The position numbers and the translations under genes were made by a program. A DNA stretch of 64,000 nt from Sinomicrobium oceani (GTDB lineage Bacteria; Bacteroidota; Bacteroidia; Flavobacteriales; Flavobacteriaceae), in contig NZ_FPJE01000001.1 of assembly GCF_900119185.1 (NCBI RefSeq), positions 62,001 to 126,000 of the forward strand, given 5' to 3'. Position 1 is the first letter of the stretch. Each line of letters opens with the position of its first letter. The notes below the pieces were generated by a model that saw nothing but the letters and a program-made list of their open reading frames with translations, did no database searches and had not been told where the DNA came from. Shown piece after piece: positions 1 through 10,200 of this stretch.

Positions 1-213
1 ATCTTTTACGGTCACGTAATCCTTATTATAGATCTGTCGTTCGTTATTGCCCCAGCCACAAAGATCGGGACACCCGTCACCGGTTTCGTAATTCCAGCGG
101 AGTGAAGACAGGCTATCCCCGTTAAAATGCTCCTCCCACAACAGTTCCTTATCGTTCTGGGCTATCAGTACCAGATGGGAAAAACTCAAAAACAGTAGTG
201 CTTTTAATTTCAT
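1..213 (-). CDS. GH16 endo-beta-glucanase (laminarinase-like), N-terminal part, cut by window edge
   Basis: The first 71 codons are visible; the rest lies beyond the left edge. Translation begins MKLKALLFLSF, a hydrophobic signal peptide without a lipobox. It then reads ELLWEEHFNGDSL, RWNYETGDGCPDLCGWGNNE and RQIY, the hallmark start of bacterial GH16 laminarinases (E-F-N-G-x-x-L...W-x-Y-E-T-G...W-G-N-N-E-x-Q-x-Y). The catalytic ExDxxE region is not in the window. The start codon overlaps the stop of the upstream GH3 gene (TAATG), so the two are probably translationally coupled. By context it would be a secreted or periplasmic enzyme cutting beta-1,3-glucan for the adjacent GH3. The family call is firm; the substrate is inferred. 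Confidence 0.85.
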   Translation of the reverse strand, partial: MKLKALLFLSFSHLVLIAQNDKELLWEEHFNGDSLSSLRWNYETGDGCPDLCGWGNNERQIYNKDYVTVKD

Positions 214-2510
214 TATTGTTCGGATTTAAATTCGAAAGCGGTCATATCGGTATCCACAGAATTTCCGCCGATAAAAAGTTTAAAACGTCCCGGTTCGGCC
301 TCCCATTTCCTGTTGATGGTATAAAAGGAGAGCATTTGTTCGTCAATTACAAAATTAACGGTTTTAGCCTCCCCCGGCTCAAGGTAAATTTTTTCAAAAG
401 CTTTGAGCATTTTCACCGGACGTGTCAGGCTGGCGACTTCGTCATGCAGGTATAGCTGTACCACTTCGGCCCCGGCCATTTTACCGGTATTGGTCACGGT
501 CACCGTTACGTTGATCTTTTCCCCGGGACCAAAAGTATCCCGGTCCTGCCGGATATTACCGTATGCAAAATGGGTATAACTCAGCCCGAACCCGAACGGG
601 AACAACGCCTCGTTTGGCGTATCATTATAATGAGAATAGGTCACCTGTTCCCCGCCTTCCGGTCGCCCTGTAGGTTTCCTGTTATAATACAGCGGGGACT
701 GCCCTACGCTATGCGGAAAGGATACAGGCAGCTTTCCTGCGGGATTATACTTTCCGAACAGCACTTCCCCCACTGCATTTCCGTGTTCCGTACCTAAAAA
801 CCAGGTTTCCAGAATAGCTTTCATGCTACCCGAACTTTCACTGATATTCATGGGGCGGCCGTTCATCAATACCATCACCGTATTTTTATTAATGCGATGC
901 ACCGCATCGATCAATTGCTGTTGTACCCCGGCAAAACGGATATCGGCCTGACTCCTGCCTTCACCGGACTGAAAGGCATCTTCTCCCACAACGAGAATAA
1001 CCACATCTGCTTTACCTGCAAGGGACAGTGCTTCCGCAAAACCGCTGGTATCATCGGTATTGATATGGAGCGGGGACAAAAAATTCCGCGCTCCCGTGGC
1101 CAGGTCGGCCCCTTTTGCGTAGGTCACCGTACATGATGCGGGAGCATGGTTGCGTATGCCCTCCAGTACCGAAACAGCCGAACCCGGATCTGCCTGTGCT
1201 CTCCAGTTTCCGAGGGGAGAATCTTTATCGTCGGCCAAGGGCCCTATCACTGCAATGGTCCCGCTCTTTTCGTGCAGTGGCAGGATATGATCTTGGTTTT
1301 TGAGAAGCACGATAGACTTTCGGGCTGCTTCCAGGGCAACTTCACGGTTTTCAACAGTGTACAACTCCTTTTTTTCCCGTTCTTCGTTACTGTAGCGATA
1401 AGGGTCATCGAACAACCCCAGGTTAAATTTAACCCTTAAAATACGTTTTACGGCATCATCTATTACCGACTCCGGTATTTTATGGTCTTTCAGCAGGCCT
1501 GCCAGGTTTTCCTCATAGGCCCCTCCCTCCATGTCCATATCTATGCCGGCGCGTACTGCGAGTTCCGATGCACGGACCTTATCGCCCGCTACCCCGTGGG
1601 GGATCAATTCGGCAATAGCCCCCCAGTCGGACACGTTAAAACCTTTCCACTGCCACTCCTCCTTGAGAATTTCACGTTGCAAATAACGATCGGCACTCGC
1701 CGGGATACCGTCGATATCATTAAACGAACTCATAAAGGTAGCCACCCCTGCTGCTGCAGCGGCCTTAAAAGGCGGCAGTATCGTATTGTGAAGTTCATGC
1801 ATACCGATATTCACCGTATTGTAATCGCGTCCTGCTTCGGCAAAACCATACCCGGCAAAATGTTTGGCGCAGGCCGCAATCGTAGCCGGATCGGAAAGAT
1901 CATCGCCCTGAAATCCTTTTATTCTCGCTACGGCAATCCTCGTATTGAGATAAGGATCTTCACCCGCACCTTCCATGATTCTTCCCCAGCGTGCATCGCG
2001 GGAAACATCCATCATGGGAGCAAATGTCCAGTTGATCCCTGCAGCGGCGGCTTCTCTTGCGGCTACGGATGCTGTTTTCTCCATAAGCGCTGTATCCCAG
2101 CTGGAACTTTCTCCCAAAGGAACAGGGAACATCGTACGGTACCCATGGATAACATCATACCCGAAAATAAGAGGGATCTTAAGCCTGGAATGCTCCATAA
2201 CCAACCGCTGCGCTTCCCGCGTATTTTTGACGGATGTTACATTGAGCATCCCCCCCACATATCCTTTCTTCAGCTTTTCCAGTTTTTTCCGGTCATCCGT
2301 ACCGGTCGCAGGTCCGGTAACATCCCAGCTTCCGTTATACAACACCATCTGGCCTATCTTCTCTTCGAGGGTCATCAATCCCAGTACGGAATCGACCTTA
2401 TGCTCCGTAACCCGTGACGGATTGTCCGGTGCGGATGAGTAATCCCCGGAACACCCGGTGAGCAGCGCTCCCATAAAACAACCACTAATGATATATGCTT
2501 TATAATTCAT
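213..2510 (-). CDS. bglX: GH3 beta-glucosidase, BglX-like lipoprotein
   Basis: About 765 residues, the usual BglX size. The start MNYKAYIISG is chosen because it opens a lipoprotein signal ending at LLTGC; 18 upstream codons in frame would run through the terminator hairpin at 2523-2547 and are rejected. The N-terminal GH3 barrel carries GFNVSDWG with the likely nucleophile Asp near residue 295. The C-terminal domain carries SGEGRSQAD, where the Glu near 517 is the expected acid/base. A fibronectin III-like tail follows (VTVTNTGKMAGAEVVQLY). GH3 enzymes of this type release glucose from the non-reducing ends of beta-gluco-oligosaccharides. It is placed between two GH16 genes, fitting final cleavage of laminarin oligosaccharides in the periplasm. 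The linkage preference is inferred. Confidence 0.93.
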   Translation of the reverse strand: MNYKAYIISGCFMGALLTGCSGDYSSAPDNPSRVTEHKVDSVLGLMTLEEKIGQMVLYNGSWDVTGPATGTDDRKKLEKLKKGYVGGMLNVTSVKNTREAQRLVMEHSRLKIPLIFGYDVIHGYRTMFPVPLGESSSWDTALMEKTASVAAREAAAAGINWTFAPMMDVSRDARWGRIMEGAGEDPYLNTRIAVARIKGFQGDDLSDPATIAACAKHFAGYGFAEAGRDYNTVNIGMHELHNTILPPFKAAAAAGVATFMSSFNDIDGIPASADRYLQREILKEEWQWKGFNVSDWGAIAELIPHGVAGDKVRASELAVRAGIDMDMEGGAYEENLAGLLKDHKIPESVIDDAVKRILRVKFNLGLFDDPYRYSNEEREKKELYTVENREVALEAARKSIVLLKNQDHILPLHEKSGTIAVIGPLADDKDSPLGNWRAQADPGSAVSVLEGIRNHAPASCTVTYAKGADLATGARNFLSPLHINTDDTSGFAEALSLAGKADVVILVVGEDAFQSGEGRSQADIRFAGVQQQLIDAVHRINKNTVMVLMNGRPMNISESSGSMKAILETWFLGTEHGNAVGEVLFGKYNPAGKLPVSFPHSVGQSPLYYNRKPTGRPEGGEQVTYSHYNDTPNEALFPFGFGLSYTHFAYGNIRQDRDTFGPGEKINVTVTVTNTGKMAGAEVVQLYLHDEVASLTRPVKMLKAFEKIYLEPGEAKTVNFVIDEQMLSFYTINRKWEAEPGRFKLFIGGNSVDTDMTAFEFKSEQ

Positions 2511-2522
2511 GATTTTTTTCAG

Positions 2523-2547
2523 AAAAAAGGGCAGGTCTACCCTGCCC
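2523..2547 (-). terminator. Rho-independent terminator inside the PUL, between GH16 and GH3
   Basis: On the minus strand GGGCAGG (2547-2541) pairs perfectly with CCTGCCC (2535-2529) around a 5-nt loop and is followed at once by six T residues (2528-2523). The hairpin lies 24 bp past the GH16 stop and about 12 bp before the GH3 start. It should lower transcription of bglX and the distal GH16 gene relative to susCD, and bears on any operon model. Confidence 0.75.
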
Positions 2548-2571
2548 ATGTCATATAAAAACACGCTTAAA

Positions 2572-4209
2572 CTACTGATAAACCCTTACGTAATCGACCT
2601 CCATCGCAGTCTGCTGAAAAGCGGGATCGATCGCTCCCCCGAATGTACCGCCCATAGCTACATTCAGGATAATGAAAAACGGCTGATGAAAAGGGGTGTC
2701 GGATGTATTATCGAATTTGTGAAATATCTTGTTATCCACGGCAAAGATGATCTGTTCTTCCGTCCATTCTACGGTGTAGTTATGGAATTCGGTGGCCGCA
2801 TTGCTCACTCCTGTGGACTGCGTCAGACCGTTTGCCCCGGAATTCCCGGGAAAGTGCAGTGTTCCGTGGGTGATATCGGGTTCGTTACCTTTGTATTCCA
2901 TGATATCGATCTCTCCGCAACCCGGCCATTCCACCTCGGTAAAATTAGACCCGAGCATCCATATTGCAGGCCAGGAACCTCCTCCTTCGGTCAGTTTTGC
3001 CCGTACTTCTATACGTCCGTACTGAAAATCGTACTTGTTCTGGGTCGTTATCCGGGAAGAGGAATACTGGAAATTATCTATATTTTCTGCGATGAGATTG
3101 ATTTTCAACGTTCCGTCTTCTACCACCGCATTGTCTTCGGTATAATATTGCTTTTCCTGATTGCCCCAACCATTGTTGTTCCCTGTTTCATAATTCCAGC
3201 TGGCCGCATCGGGTTCGCTTCCCTGGTCGAACTCATCGGCCCATACCAGTTCATCGAACTGGGTTTGAAGCATTTCTTCTTCCTCTCCGCCATTACCGCC
3301 GCCACCTTCGGGATCGGTAGTCAACTTCAGGTACCAGGCCAGACTATCGTCAGATCCCATAATAGCGCGTAATTCCATATAATCGTCTTCGATCTTCATA
3401 ATCTCATACGTACTGGTCCCGATATAGTAGTTCATAAATCCTCCGTCGGATATGATAAATTGTGTTCCGGGAGTACCCGGAGCTTCCGAGGAAGACGGGG
3501 CAAGATTTACGTATTTTTTACCCGAAGTATCAAAGGCCAGACACTGATCATCGCCTCCGCTACCGCCGGCAACAGAGAGGTAACTCGCATTGAAGAAGGT
3601 CTCTCCTTTATTGTCATGCTCAAAGGCAATACTACCGTCATTTTCAAGACTGAATGTCATGGCGTCATCGTAGAAACACTCGTCCTTCTCATTAGGAGCT
3701 GCCGAGTAATAATCAGGGGTAAAAGTTCCCGAAGGACCTACACCGAGGTGGGCCGGAAGTGCCTTGGCTATATACCAGGTTTTGCTCCCGTCACCAGTGA
3801 GCAGCGATTTTGTTTCCGGATCATCGAATTCACTGAATACCCGTAATGTCAATGTTTTACTGGTACTTATACCCCCGGTCCCCGTAGCCAGAACGGTAAC
3901 TACATAATCATTGATACCGGGAGTAGTAAACCGATGTGTATACGTTCCGTTCGAGGTGTTTTTGGACGATTTATCGCTGAATACGAACTTGTAGTTCGTA
4001 GCGTGTTGTGCACTTACCTTAAACTCCACCAGGCCACTGCCATCCCCGTATTCGTTTTCGTCATCGACCCCGATGATTCGTGCTTCCATACTCAGGTCGG
4101 CCGGGGCAATAAGGGCCCCGAGACTGTTATCGTCATCCTGGCAACTGCTGTGCAACAGCAACAGCATACAAGCCAGTACCGAAACTATAGGTATTATATA
4201 TCGTTTCAT
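2572..4209 (-). CDS. GH16 family laminarinase-like lipoprotein with PKD-like N-terminal module
   Basis: 545 residues. The signal peptide ends LLLHSSC, a lipobox, so it is probably anchored at the outer membrane. Residues about 40-125 resemble a PKD-type Ig fold. About 130-300 hold a Bacteroidota accessory module beginning LLTGDGSKTWY, and a Gly/Glu-rich linker follows. The GH16 domain spans about 320-545 (LVWADEFDQ, WNYETGNNNGWGNQEKQYY). The catalytic motif GEIDIMEY is present, with likely nucleophile Glu433, Asp435 and acid/base Glu438; the extra Met is the beta-bulge form found in laminarinases and lichenases. It starts 8 bp after the PKD/CBM gene's stop. The expected role is surface endo-cleavage of beta-1,3(1,4)-glucan before SusCD uptake. 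The exact substrate is inferred. Confidence 0.92.
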   Translation of the reverse strand: MKRYIIPIVSVLACMLLLLHSSCQDDDNSLGALIAPADLSMEARIIGVDDENEYGDGSGLVEFKVSAQHATNYKFVFSDKSSKNTSNGTYTHRFTTPGINDYVVTVLATGTGGISTSKTLTLRVFSEFDDPETKSLLTGDGSKTWYIAKALPAHLGVGPSGTFTPDYYSAAPNEKDECFYDDAMTFSLENDGSIAFEHDNKGETFFNASYLSVAGGSGGDDQCLAFDTSGKKYVNLAPSSSEAPGTPGTQFIISDGGFMNYYIGTSTYEIMKIEDDYMELRAIMGSDDSLAWYLKLTTDPEGGGGNGGEEEEMLQTQFDELVWADEFDQGSEPDAASWNYETGNNNGWGNQEKQYYTEDNAVVEDGTLKINLIAENIDNFQYSSSRITTQNKYDFQYGRIEVRAKLTEGGGSWPAIWMLGSNFTEVEWPGCGEIDIMEYKGNEPDITHGTLHFPGNSGANGLTQSTGVSNAATEFHNYTVEWTEEQIIFAVDNKIFHKFDNTSDTPFHQPFFIILNVAMGGTFGGAIDPAFQQTAMEVDYVRVYQ

Positions 4210-4217
4210 CTTATGAT

Positions 4218-5765
4218 TTAATTTTTGAGTTGTATATCGTCTATATAATAGGTATTCCCTTCTCCGGGCTGATCAAAATTCATAAAAATGGTAACCACAT
4301 CCAGATGTTCCGGGTGTTCTATGCCGGAGAAATCGAAGGTAAGCTCTTCCCATGATTCTGTCTTTGTCGTGGTTGCGGAGACCTCTGTGGCATAGTCAGA
4401 CCCCGAGTCTTCCAGTTTGAGAAGTACGGTAATGCTACTTTTCGGAGACCAGGTTTTGACACTCAGTATCGTGGATGAAGAAAAATCTATAGGTTTATCG
4501 AGCAGTATATTAGAGCCTGCCCAGGTCTCGGCACCCGCAGATTTGACCAAACGGGTCACTTTTGAGGAGGTATTGATACCCGATACATCCGGATTATCCG
4601 CAATATCCGAAACAGCCCCCCCGAAATTCATCCATGCATAGGATATCGGGGCTTCGAAAGTAAGCGGAAGTTCGGGAAAAGCCAGCCGGATATTATCAAA
4701 ATAATAGGTCTCTCCTTCTCCGGGAATATCGAAATTAAAAAACAGTACAAGCGTGCTGTAATCCGTAGCTTCGTCCAATGCTGACAAGTCGAAAACCAGC
4801 GTTTCCCATTGTCCGGCAACCGTAGTTGTCTGTTCGAATTCCACAAAAGTACCGGAATCCCCGGCTTTTTCCATTTTGAACAATACGGGTGCGCCGGCAG
4901 CAGGCGAATATACATCAACAGCTACGGATTTTGTCACGGAAAAATCAATTCCCCCGTTCAGGGAAGCCGATATGCCCGCCCAGGTTTCCGAGCCCTGTGG
5001 CTTGGTGTAAGCACCTACGGTGTTACTGCTATTTACCTGGTCGGGATCCGGATTGTCAACCAGGGCTACGGTAGTACCATCACCTCCCCCGAAGTAATAA
5101 AAATCGTATTTTACGGTGGGAACCTCAAAGGTTACCGGAAGTACCAGGGGTGTGGATATTTCTATATCTTCGGTGTATGCTGTAGTAGCACTACCACCGC
5201 TGAGGGCCACTACTTTTATCGTATAGGTTCCTATATCTCCGTATTCGTAAGAAGCACTTTCTCCCGAAAGGAAAGACACGGGAGCCTCATCCTCCTTTTC
5301 TCCGAAATACACCTCGAAAGCAGCTGCATGGTCTGCTACCGCAATTACGGTGACCTTAAAAGGCTCCGACTGTTCCCTGCTGATCGTGACCTCCAGGTTT
5401 TCCGGGGGCAGAAAGGACAGCAAAAGCTCTTTTTCTGCAGTGGCTGTAGCACCGGCCTGGTTCCTGGCTGTAATTCCGATGGTATACGTACCTTCCGGAT
5501 AGATATGAGAGACTCCCTGTCCGGAAACGAATTCTTCCGACGGTTCGCTGCCATCTCCGAAATCTATGATAAAAGAGTGGGCTCCTTTTGCCGAAGGGTA
5601 GATACTTACCTCCCCCGAATTGTCCTGTTTGATCAGAAAATCTGCCGAAATATCGGTAGGTTCCGAGAGGTTTACACGTGTTGTGCCGTCATCATCGGAA
5701 CAACCCCACACCAGCAGCATACAGGCCGAAAATATGAGTATATAGCTTTTTAGTATCGCTTTCAT
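4218..5765 (-). CDS. PUL surface glycan-binding lipoprotein with PKD repeats and two CBM-like repeats
   Basis: 515 residues from MKAILKSYIL; the open frame extends further upstream but runs into the susD gene, and this start gives a lipoprotein signal ending LLVWGC. Two PKD-like repeats (FIIDFGDGSEPSE...GTYTIGITARN and AFEVYFGEK...GTYTIKVVALS) are followed by two homologous modules of about 130 residues. These are recognisable from paired landmarks: LPVTFEVP/LPLTFEAP, GSETWAG/GAETWAG, FNFDIPGEGETYYFDNI/MNFDQPGEGNTYYIDDI. No catalytic residues are evident. It sits 13 bp after susD, the usual place of a SusE/F-like or SGBP protein, so it probably captures beta-glucan at the cell surface. Tandem duplication of the CBM-like unit is visible directly; the ligand is inferred. 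Confidence 0.85.
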   Translation of the reverse strand: MKAILKSYILIFSACMLLVWGCSDDDGTTRVNLSEPTDISADFLIKQDNSGEVSIYPSAKGAHSFIIDFGDGSEPSEEFVSGQGVSHIYPEGTYTIGITARNQAGATATAEKELLLSFLPPENLEVTISREQSEPFKVTVIAVADHAAAFEVYFGEKEDEAPVSFLSGESASYEYGDIGTYTIKVVALSGGSATTAYTEDIEISTPLVLPVTFEVPTVKYDFYYFGGGDGTTVALVDNPDPDQVNSSNTVGAYTKPQGSETWAGISASLNGGIDFSVTKSVAVDVYSPAAGAPVLFKMEKAGDSGTFVEFEQTTTVAGQWETLVFDLSALDEATDYSTLVLFFNFDIPGEGETYYFDNIRLAFPELPLTFEAPISYAWMNFGGAVSDIADNPDVSGINTSSKVTRLVKSAGAETWAGSNILLDKPIDFSSSTILSVKTWSPKSSITVLLKLEDSGSDYATEVSATTTKTESWEELTFDFSGIEHPEHLDVVTIFMNFDQPGEGNTYYIDDIQLKN

Positions 5766-5778
5766 AATAATGATCTTT

Positions 5779-7284
5779 TTAGTAGTCAGGATTTTGTTCC
5801 CATGTATTCTGCGAGAACTGAATTTCTTCGAGCGGAACAGGGAAAATATTATTTTTCGGAGCGGTAAATCCGGTAATGGTACCCTGTGCTCTTCCGGTAC
5901 GGACCAGGTCAAAAAAACGATGTCCTTCGCCCATAAGCTCTGACCTGCGATCGCGATAGATGGCTTCCAGCAGCACATTCCCGGAGGCGGATACTTCCCC
6001 CAGGCCTGCACGCTCCCTGACCTGGTTCAGGTAATCCCTTGCAAGTACCTCGTCAATACCTCCCCTGACCAGCGCTTCCGCAGCCATCAGCAGTACATCT
6101 GCATACCGTATAGCTCTGTAATTATTAGGCTGGGTAAGATTGGCATCTCCTTCATTGTCGTTGATCCGCGGGAGATATTTCCGGTTGTAATAGCCGGTAT
6201 GTCCGGTTACCGGATCGGTATTACCGATCCCGTACGATGCACCCGTTTCGGAGACCCAGGCTTCGATATCGAGTACGGTAACATCTCTTCGGAGGTCCCC
6301 GGATTCGAAAGAATTATAGGCTTCTTCGGTAGGGAGGTTAAACCCGTAACCGGATTCGAATACAGGACCGGAATAATTACGGATACCACTGAACCCCACC
6401 ATCACATTTCCTTCACTACACTGCAAACATTCGAATCCTGCCCCCTGTACACCGGTGTACTGGATCTCAAATACCGATTCGCCACTGTTTTCCGCTTCAT
6501 ACTCAAACAGGTCTTTATAATCCTCACCCTGCCTCGTACCGTACAGGTGATATTTACCGGAAGAGATCACCAGATTCAACATCGGGGCAGCTTCGTCAAA
6601 TTTATCCTGATAAAGGTATACTTTGCCAAGCAGCGCCTGGGCGGCACCTTTGCTAACACGTCCCGTTTCGGGGGCATCAACAGCAAGTCTTTCCACCGCA
6701 TATTCCAGGTCGCTCTCTATATAAGCATAGACTTCACTTACCGGGGAGCGCGGTACGATGGCCTCGTCTCCAAGAACGAACTGTCCTTCCGGTTTCATCG
6801 GGATTGCACCAAACCATTTCACGAGTTCAAAATTGAAATAAGCTCTGAGGAACCTGGTTTCCGCCAGTAACTGTTCCTTACCTTCAAAATCGGTTTTATC
6901 CTGGTTTTCTATAATAAAGGAAGCTCTTTGAACCCCTGCAAAATTCCAGTCCCATATATCATCGAGATTATCGTTTATAGGCGTATGCTCCATACGGTCT
7001 ACCTGCTGCCATCCTATGACATCGGTAGCACTTTCCCCGCCCGCATGCGTGTTGTCCGAAGCGATCTCTCCCAGAATTACATTGACATAGGTAGATTGCA
7101 GTATGTCGTACGTTCCGAGCAGAGCATTGTAGTAATCATCTTCACTGTTGAAATAATTTCCCGAGGAAATTTCATAGCGCGGATCCACTTCGACAAAATC
7201 ATCACTGCATGCCGTAAAAGTAAAGGTTGTGAACGCCGTGGTCAGCAACAGGCTGTATATATATGTTTTTTTCATGTTTTTCAT
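5779..7284 (-). CDS. SusD/RagB-family glycan-binding outer-membrane lipoprotein
   Basis: 501 residues, a normal SusD size. The start could be MKNMKK or the inner MKK. The signal peptide ends FTFTAC (lipobox), followed by SDDFVEVDPRYE. SusD landmarks are present: DDYYNALLGTYD, EQLLAETRFLRAYFNFELVKWFGAIP, YLYQDKFDEAAPMLN, the C-terminal NYRAIRYADVLLMAAEAL, the LNQVRERAGL helix and the ending PVPLEEIQFSQNTWEQNPDY. SusD proteins form a lid over the SusC pore and bind the glycan. The gene starts 4 bp after the susC stop, which fits a coupled SusCD pair. Confidence 0.96.
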   Translation of the reverse strand: MKNMKKTYIYSLLLTTAFTTFTFTACSDDFVEVDPRYEISSGNYFNSEDDYYNALLGTYDILQSTYVNVILGEIASDNTHAGGESATDVIGWQQVDRMEHTPINDNLDDIWDWNFAGVQRASFIIENQDKTDFEGKEQLLAETRFLRAYFNFELVKWFGAIPMKPEGQFVLGDEAIVPRSPVSEVYAYIESDLEYAVERLAVDAPETGRVSKGAAQALLGKVYLYQDKFDEAAPMLNLVISSGKYHLYGTRQGEDYKDLFEYEAENSGESVFEIQYTGVQGAGFECLQCSEGNVMVGFSGIRNYSGPVFESGYGFNLPTEEAYNSFESGDLRRDVTVLDIEAWVSETGASYGIGNTDPVTGHTGYYNRKYLPRINDNEGDANLTQPNNYRAIRYADVLLMAAEALVRGGIDEVLARDYLNQVRERAGLGEVSASGNVLLEAIYRDRRSELMGEGHRFFDLVRTGRAQGTITGFTAPKNNIFPVPLEEIQFSQNTWEQNPDY

Positions 7285-7288
7285 CCGT

Positions 7289-10200
7289 TTAGAATTGAAG
7301 GTTTACACCGATAATGTATGTTCGCGGCACAGGATAAAATCCGTAGTCGATACCGCTGCCGATAGGATCACCGGAAGATGCCGTCGGGTCGTACCCCGAA
7401 TACCTGGTAAAGGTGTGTACATTATCCACTTTGGTATAGATACGGAACTTCTCGAGCCCTGATTTTTTTATGAAGCTGTCGGGTATGGTGTACCCCAGGG
7501 TAATACTTTGTATCCTGGCAAACGATCCGTCTTCTACAAAAAAATCGGAAAATACGTGATTGGTCGTCGGTTCGGTGGTTACTCTCGGAACGCTATTTCC
7601 GGTCCCCGGTCCTGTCCAACGGTTGAGCCGGTAATTCATTTTATTGACATTGGGCTGATCCCTTTCGTAATTTCTCACGATATCATTACCGAGATTGGCA
7701 AAGGAATACGCAGAGAAATCAAATCCTTTGTATTGCAGGGACAGGTTGAGTCCCATGGTTACTTTGGGAATCGGGTTTCCGAGGTCGGTACGGTCTTTGG
7801 CATCGATAACCCCGTCACCATTGACATCCACATAGCGGATATCTCCCGGCCTTGCTTCCGCACCCAGCGCTTTTTGTGACGGATGGGTTTCTACTTCGTC
7901 CTGGGTCTGGAAAATACCGTCGGTACGATAACCGTAGAAATATCCGAGGGGTTTTCCCACTTCCATTCTCGCCGGCATAGGCTGTCCCACACTAAAAGCC
8001 CCACCTTCGTAATAGCCGGTACCATTGTTTACCCGTGTTGCTTTATTGTGGAGGGTAGCAATATTATATCCTGCCGAGATATTAAAACCGTTATCGAAGG
8101 TCTGATTGTAGTTTACGGCAAATTCAAGTCCCTGGTTCTCCACGGTTCCGGCATTGACGATAGGTCCTTCGGCGCCCGGTGCTCCGGTACCGAGTATACC
8201 GGATACGGGAATATTGGATATCAGCAGGTTTTCCCTGACATTTCTGTAATAATCGGCGATAATCTCTATTTTGTTATCGAAAAGCTGAAGATCCAGTCCG
8301 ACATCAAATTTTTTGGCTTCTTCCCATTTTATTCCGGGATTAGCCAGTCTTCCCAAAGCATAGCCGTTTACAAGGCTCTGATCGTTCCCGAGAACATACG
8401 TCGCCTCCCCGTTAAGCAGGGAAAGGTAGCCGAAGGTGGGAATCCTGTCATTACCCAGCACACCGTAGCTCGCACGCAGTTTCAGAAAATTTACGGCACC
8501 GGTGTCATTGAAGAAGTCTTCTTCCGAAACCACCCATCCTGCAGAAGCCGACGGGAAATATGCCACACGATGCTCCGGTGCAAAAAGCGTAGACGCATCA
8601 CGACGGATCATGGCCGAGAAGAGATATTTGTTTTTAAAGGCATACTGTAACCTGGTAAAATAGGACAACCGGCGCAAATCGTAAGCATACGAATTGTTCG
8701 TCTGGTTATCTCCGGAACCTGTTGCGGTATTGAAATCGGCAAACTTCCAGCTGTTGGCCTGGACTCCAGTACGTGTTCCGCCAAGGCCTTCCCCGTATTG
8801 TTTATAAGCCGTCATCCCCAGCATGAACGTCACCTTATGATGGTCTGCCAGCACATTGGAATACGTATTGAAAAGATCGAAAGTATAGTCGTTATCATTG
8901 ATCTTGTTCAGCGTAACCATATTATCTGTACGGGTATAGATCTTACCTGCACCGTAATTGTAAATCGGTGCGAATTCACGGTTTCTCGAATTTGAGGTAT
9001 TAAACCCGAACCGGGCCTGAAGCTCCATATTACGGATATATTTCAACGTAGCCTGTATGGTCCCGCTAAGACGGTTGGTGACATACTCATTGAAGGTATT
9101 ATCGATCTGTGTCAACGGGTTCACTACTTCATTACCCAGACTGATGGTATTATCGAGGTTAGCTGTGGAAGGATCGATGACCGGAGCGATATTTGCCGCG
9201 TTAAAAAGTACGGAGCCCAGTGAAAAACTATTGATATTATGACGTTTAACCCTGCTGTAAAACAACTTGGTACTGACCGAGAGTTTTTCCGAAATATCGG
9301 CATTCAGGGATATCCTTGCCGTACTTCTTCTGAAATCCGCTTTATCCCCACCGATAATCCCTTCCTGATCCAGGTGTGAGGCGCCGAGCGAGTAATGGAT
9401 TTTCTCTTCTCCCCCGGTAATGGACAAATTGTGATTGGTTACCGGGGCCTGGCGAAAGACTTCGTCCTGCCAGTTTGTCCCTTTGCCCAAATTACTGATA
9501 TCCGGAAAAGGAAGTGCCTGCCCGGCATTGGCATAGCTTTCATTGAGCAATACGGCGTATTCCGTGGCATTAAGTACCGGAAGTTTGCGCGTGGTTTCCT
9601 GTATTCCGGTGTAAGCGTCGTACTGTATCTTCGGTTTCTGATTCTTTCGCCCCGACTTGGTCGTAACCAATACCACCCCATTAGCGGCTATGGTCCCGTA
9701 AATCGCTGCCTGGGCATCTTTGAGGACTGTGATATTCTCAATGTCTTCCGGGTTGATCGAGTTGAGACCACCTTCGTACTGAAACCCATCCAGTATGATC
9801 AGCGGCGCATTGTTCCTGTTCGTCGCAATTCCGCGTATCCTGATGTTCGCCTCCGCTCCGGGTGCTCCTCCCTGAGGCGTTACATTGATCCCGGAAGTTG
9901 TTCCCTGAAGCGCCTGAGCAGCATTCAGCGGTTTCAGATCCTCGATGGTTTTTGCCCCGATAGACGAGACTGCCCCGGTAACCTCTTTCTTCACCTGCGA
10001 ACCGTAACCTACCACCACGATCTCGTTGAGATTTTCGTAGTTGGGTTCCAGACTGATGTTAACGGTTTGTTGTGTTCCGAGGACAACCTCCCGTGTAGAG
10101 AATCCTATATAAGAAAACACCAGGACATCGCCTGTCGATACGGATTCTATAATATAGTTACCGTCAAAATCGGTAACTACACCTTTTGTCGTACCCTTCA

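Noticed and set aside
1482-2417. 311-codon plus-strand frame opposite bglX
   Set aside because: Lies wholly antisense to a clear GH3 gene and its translation shows no family features.
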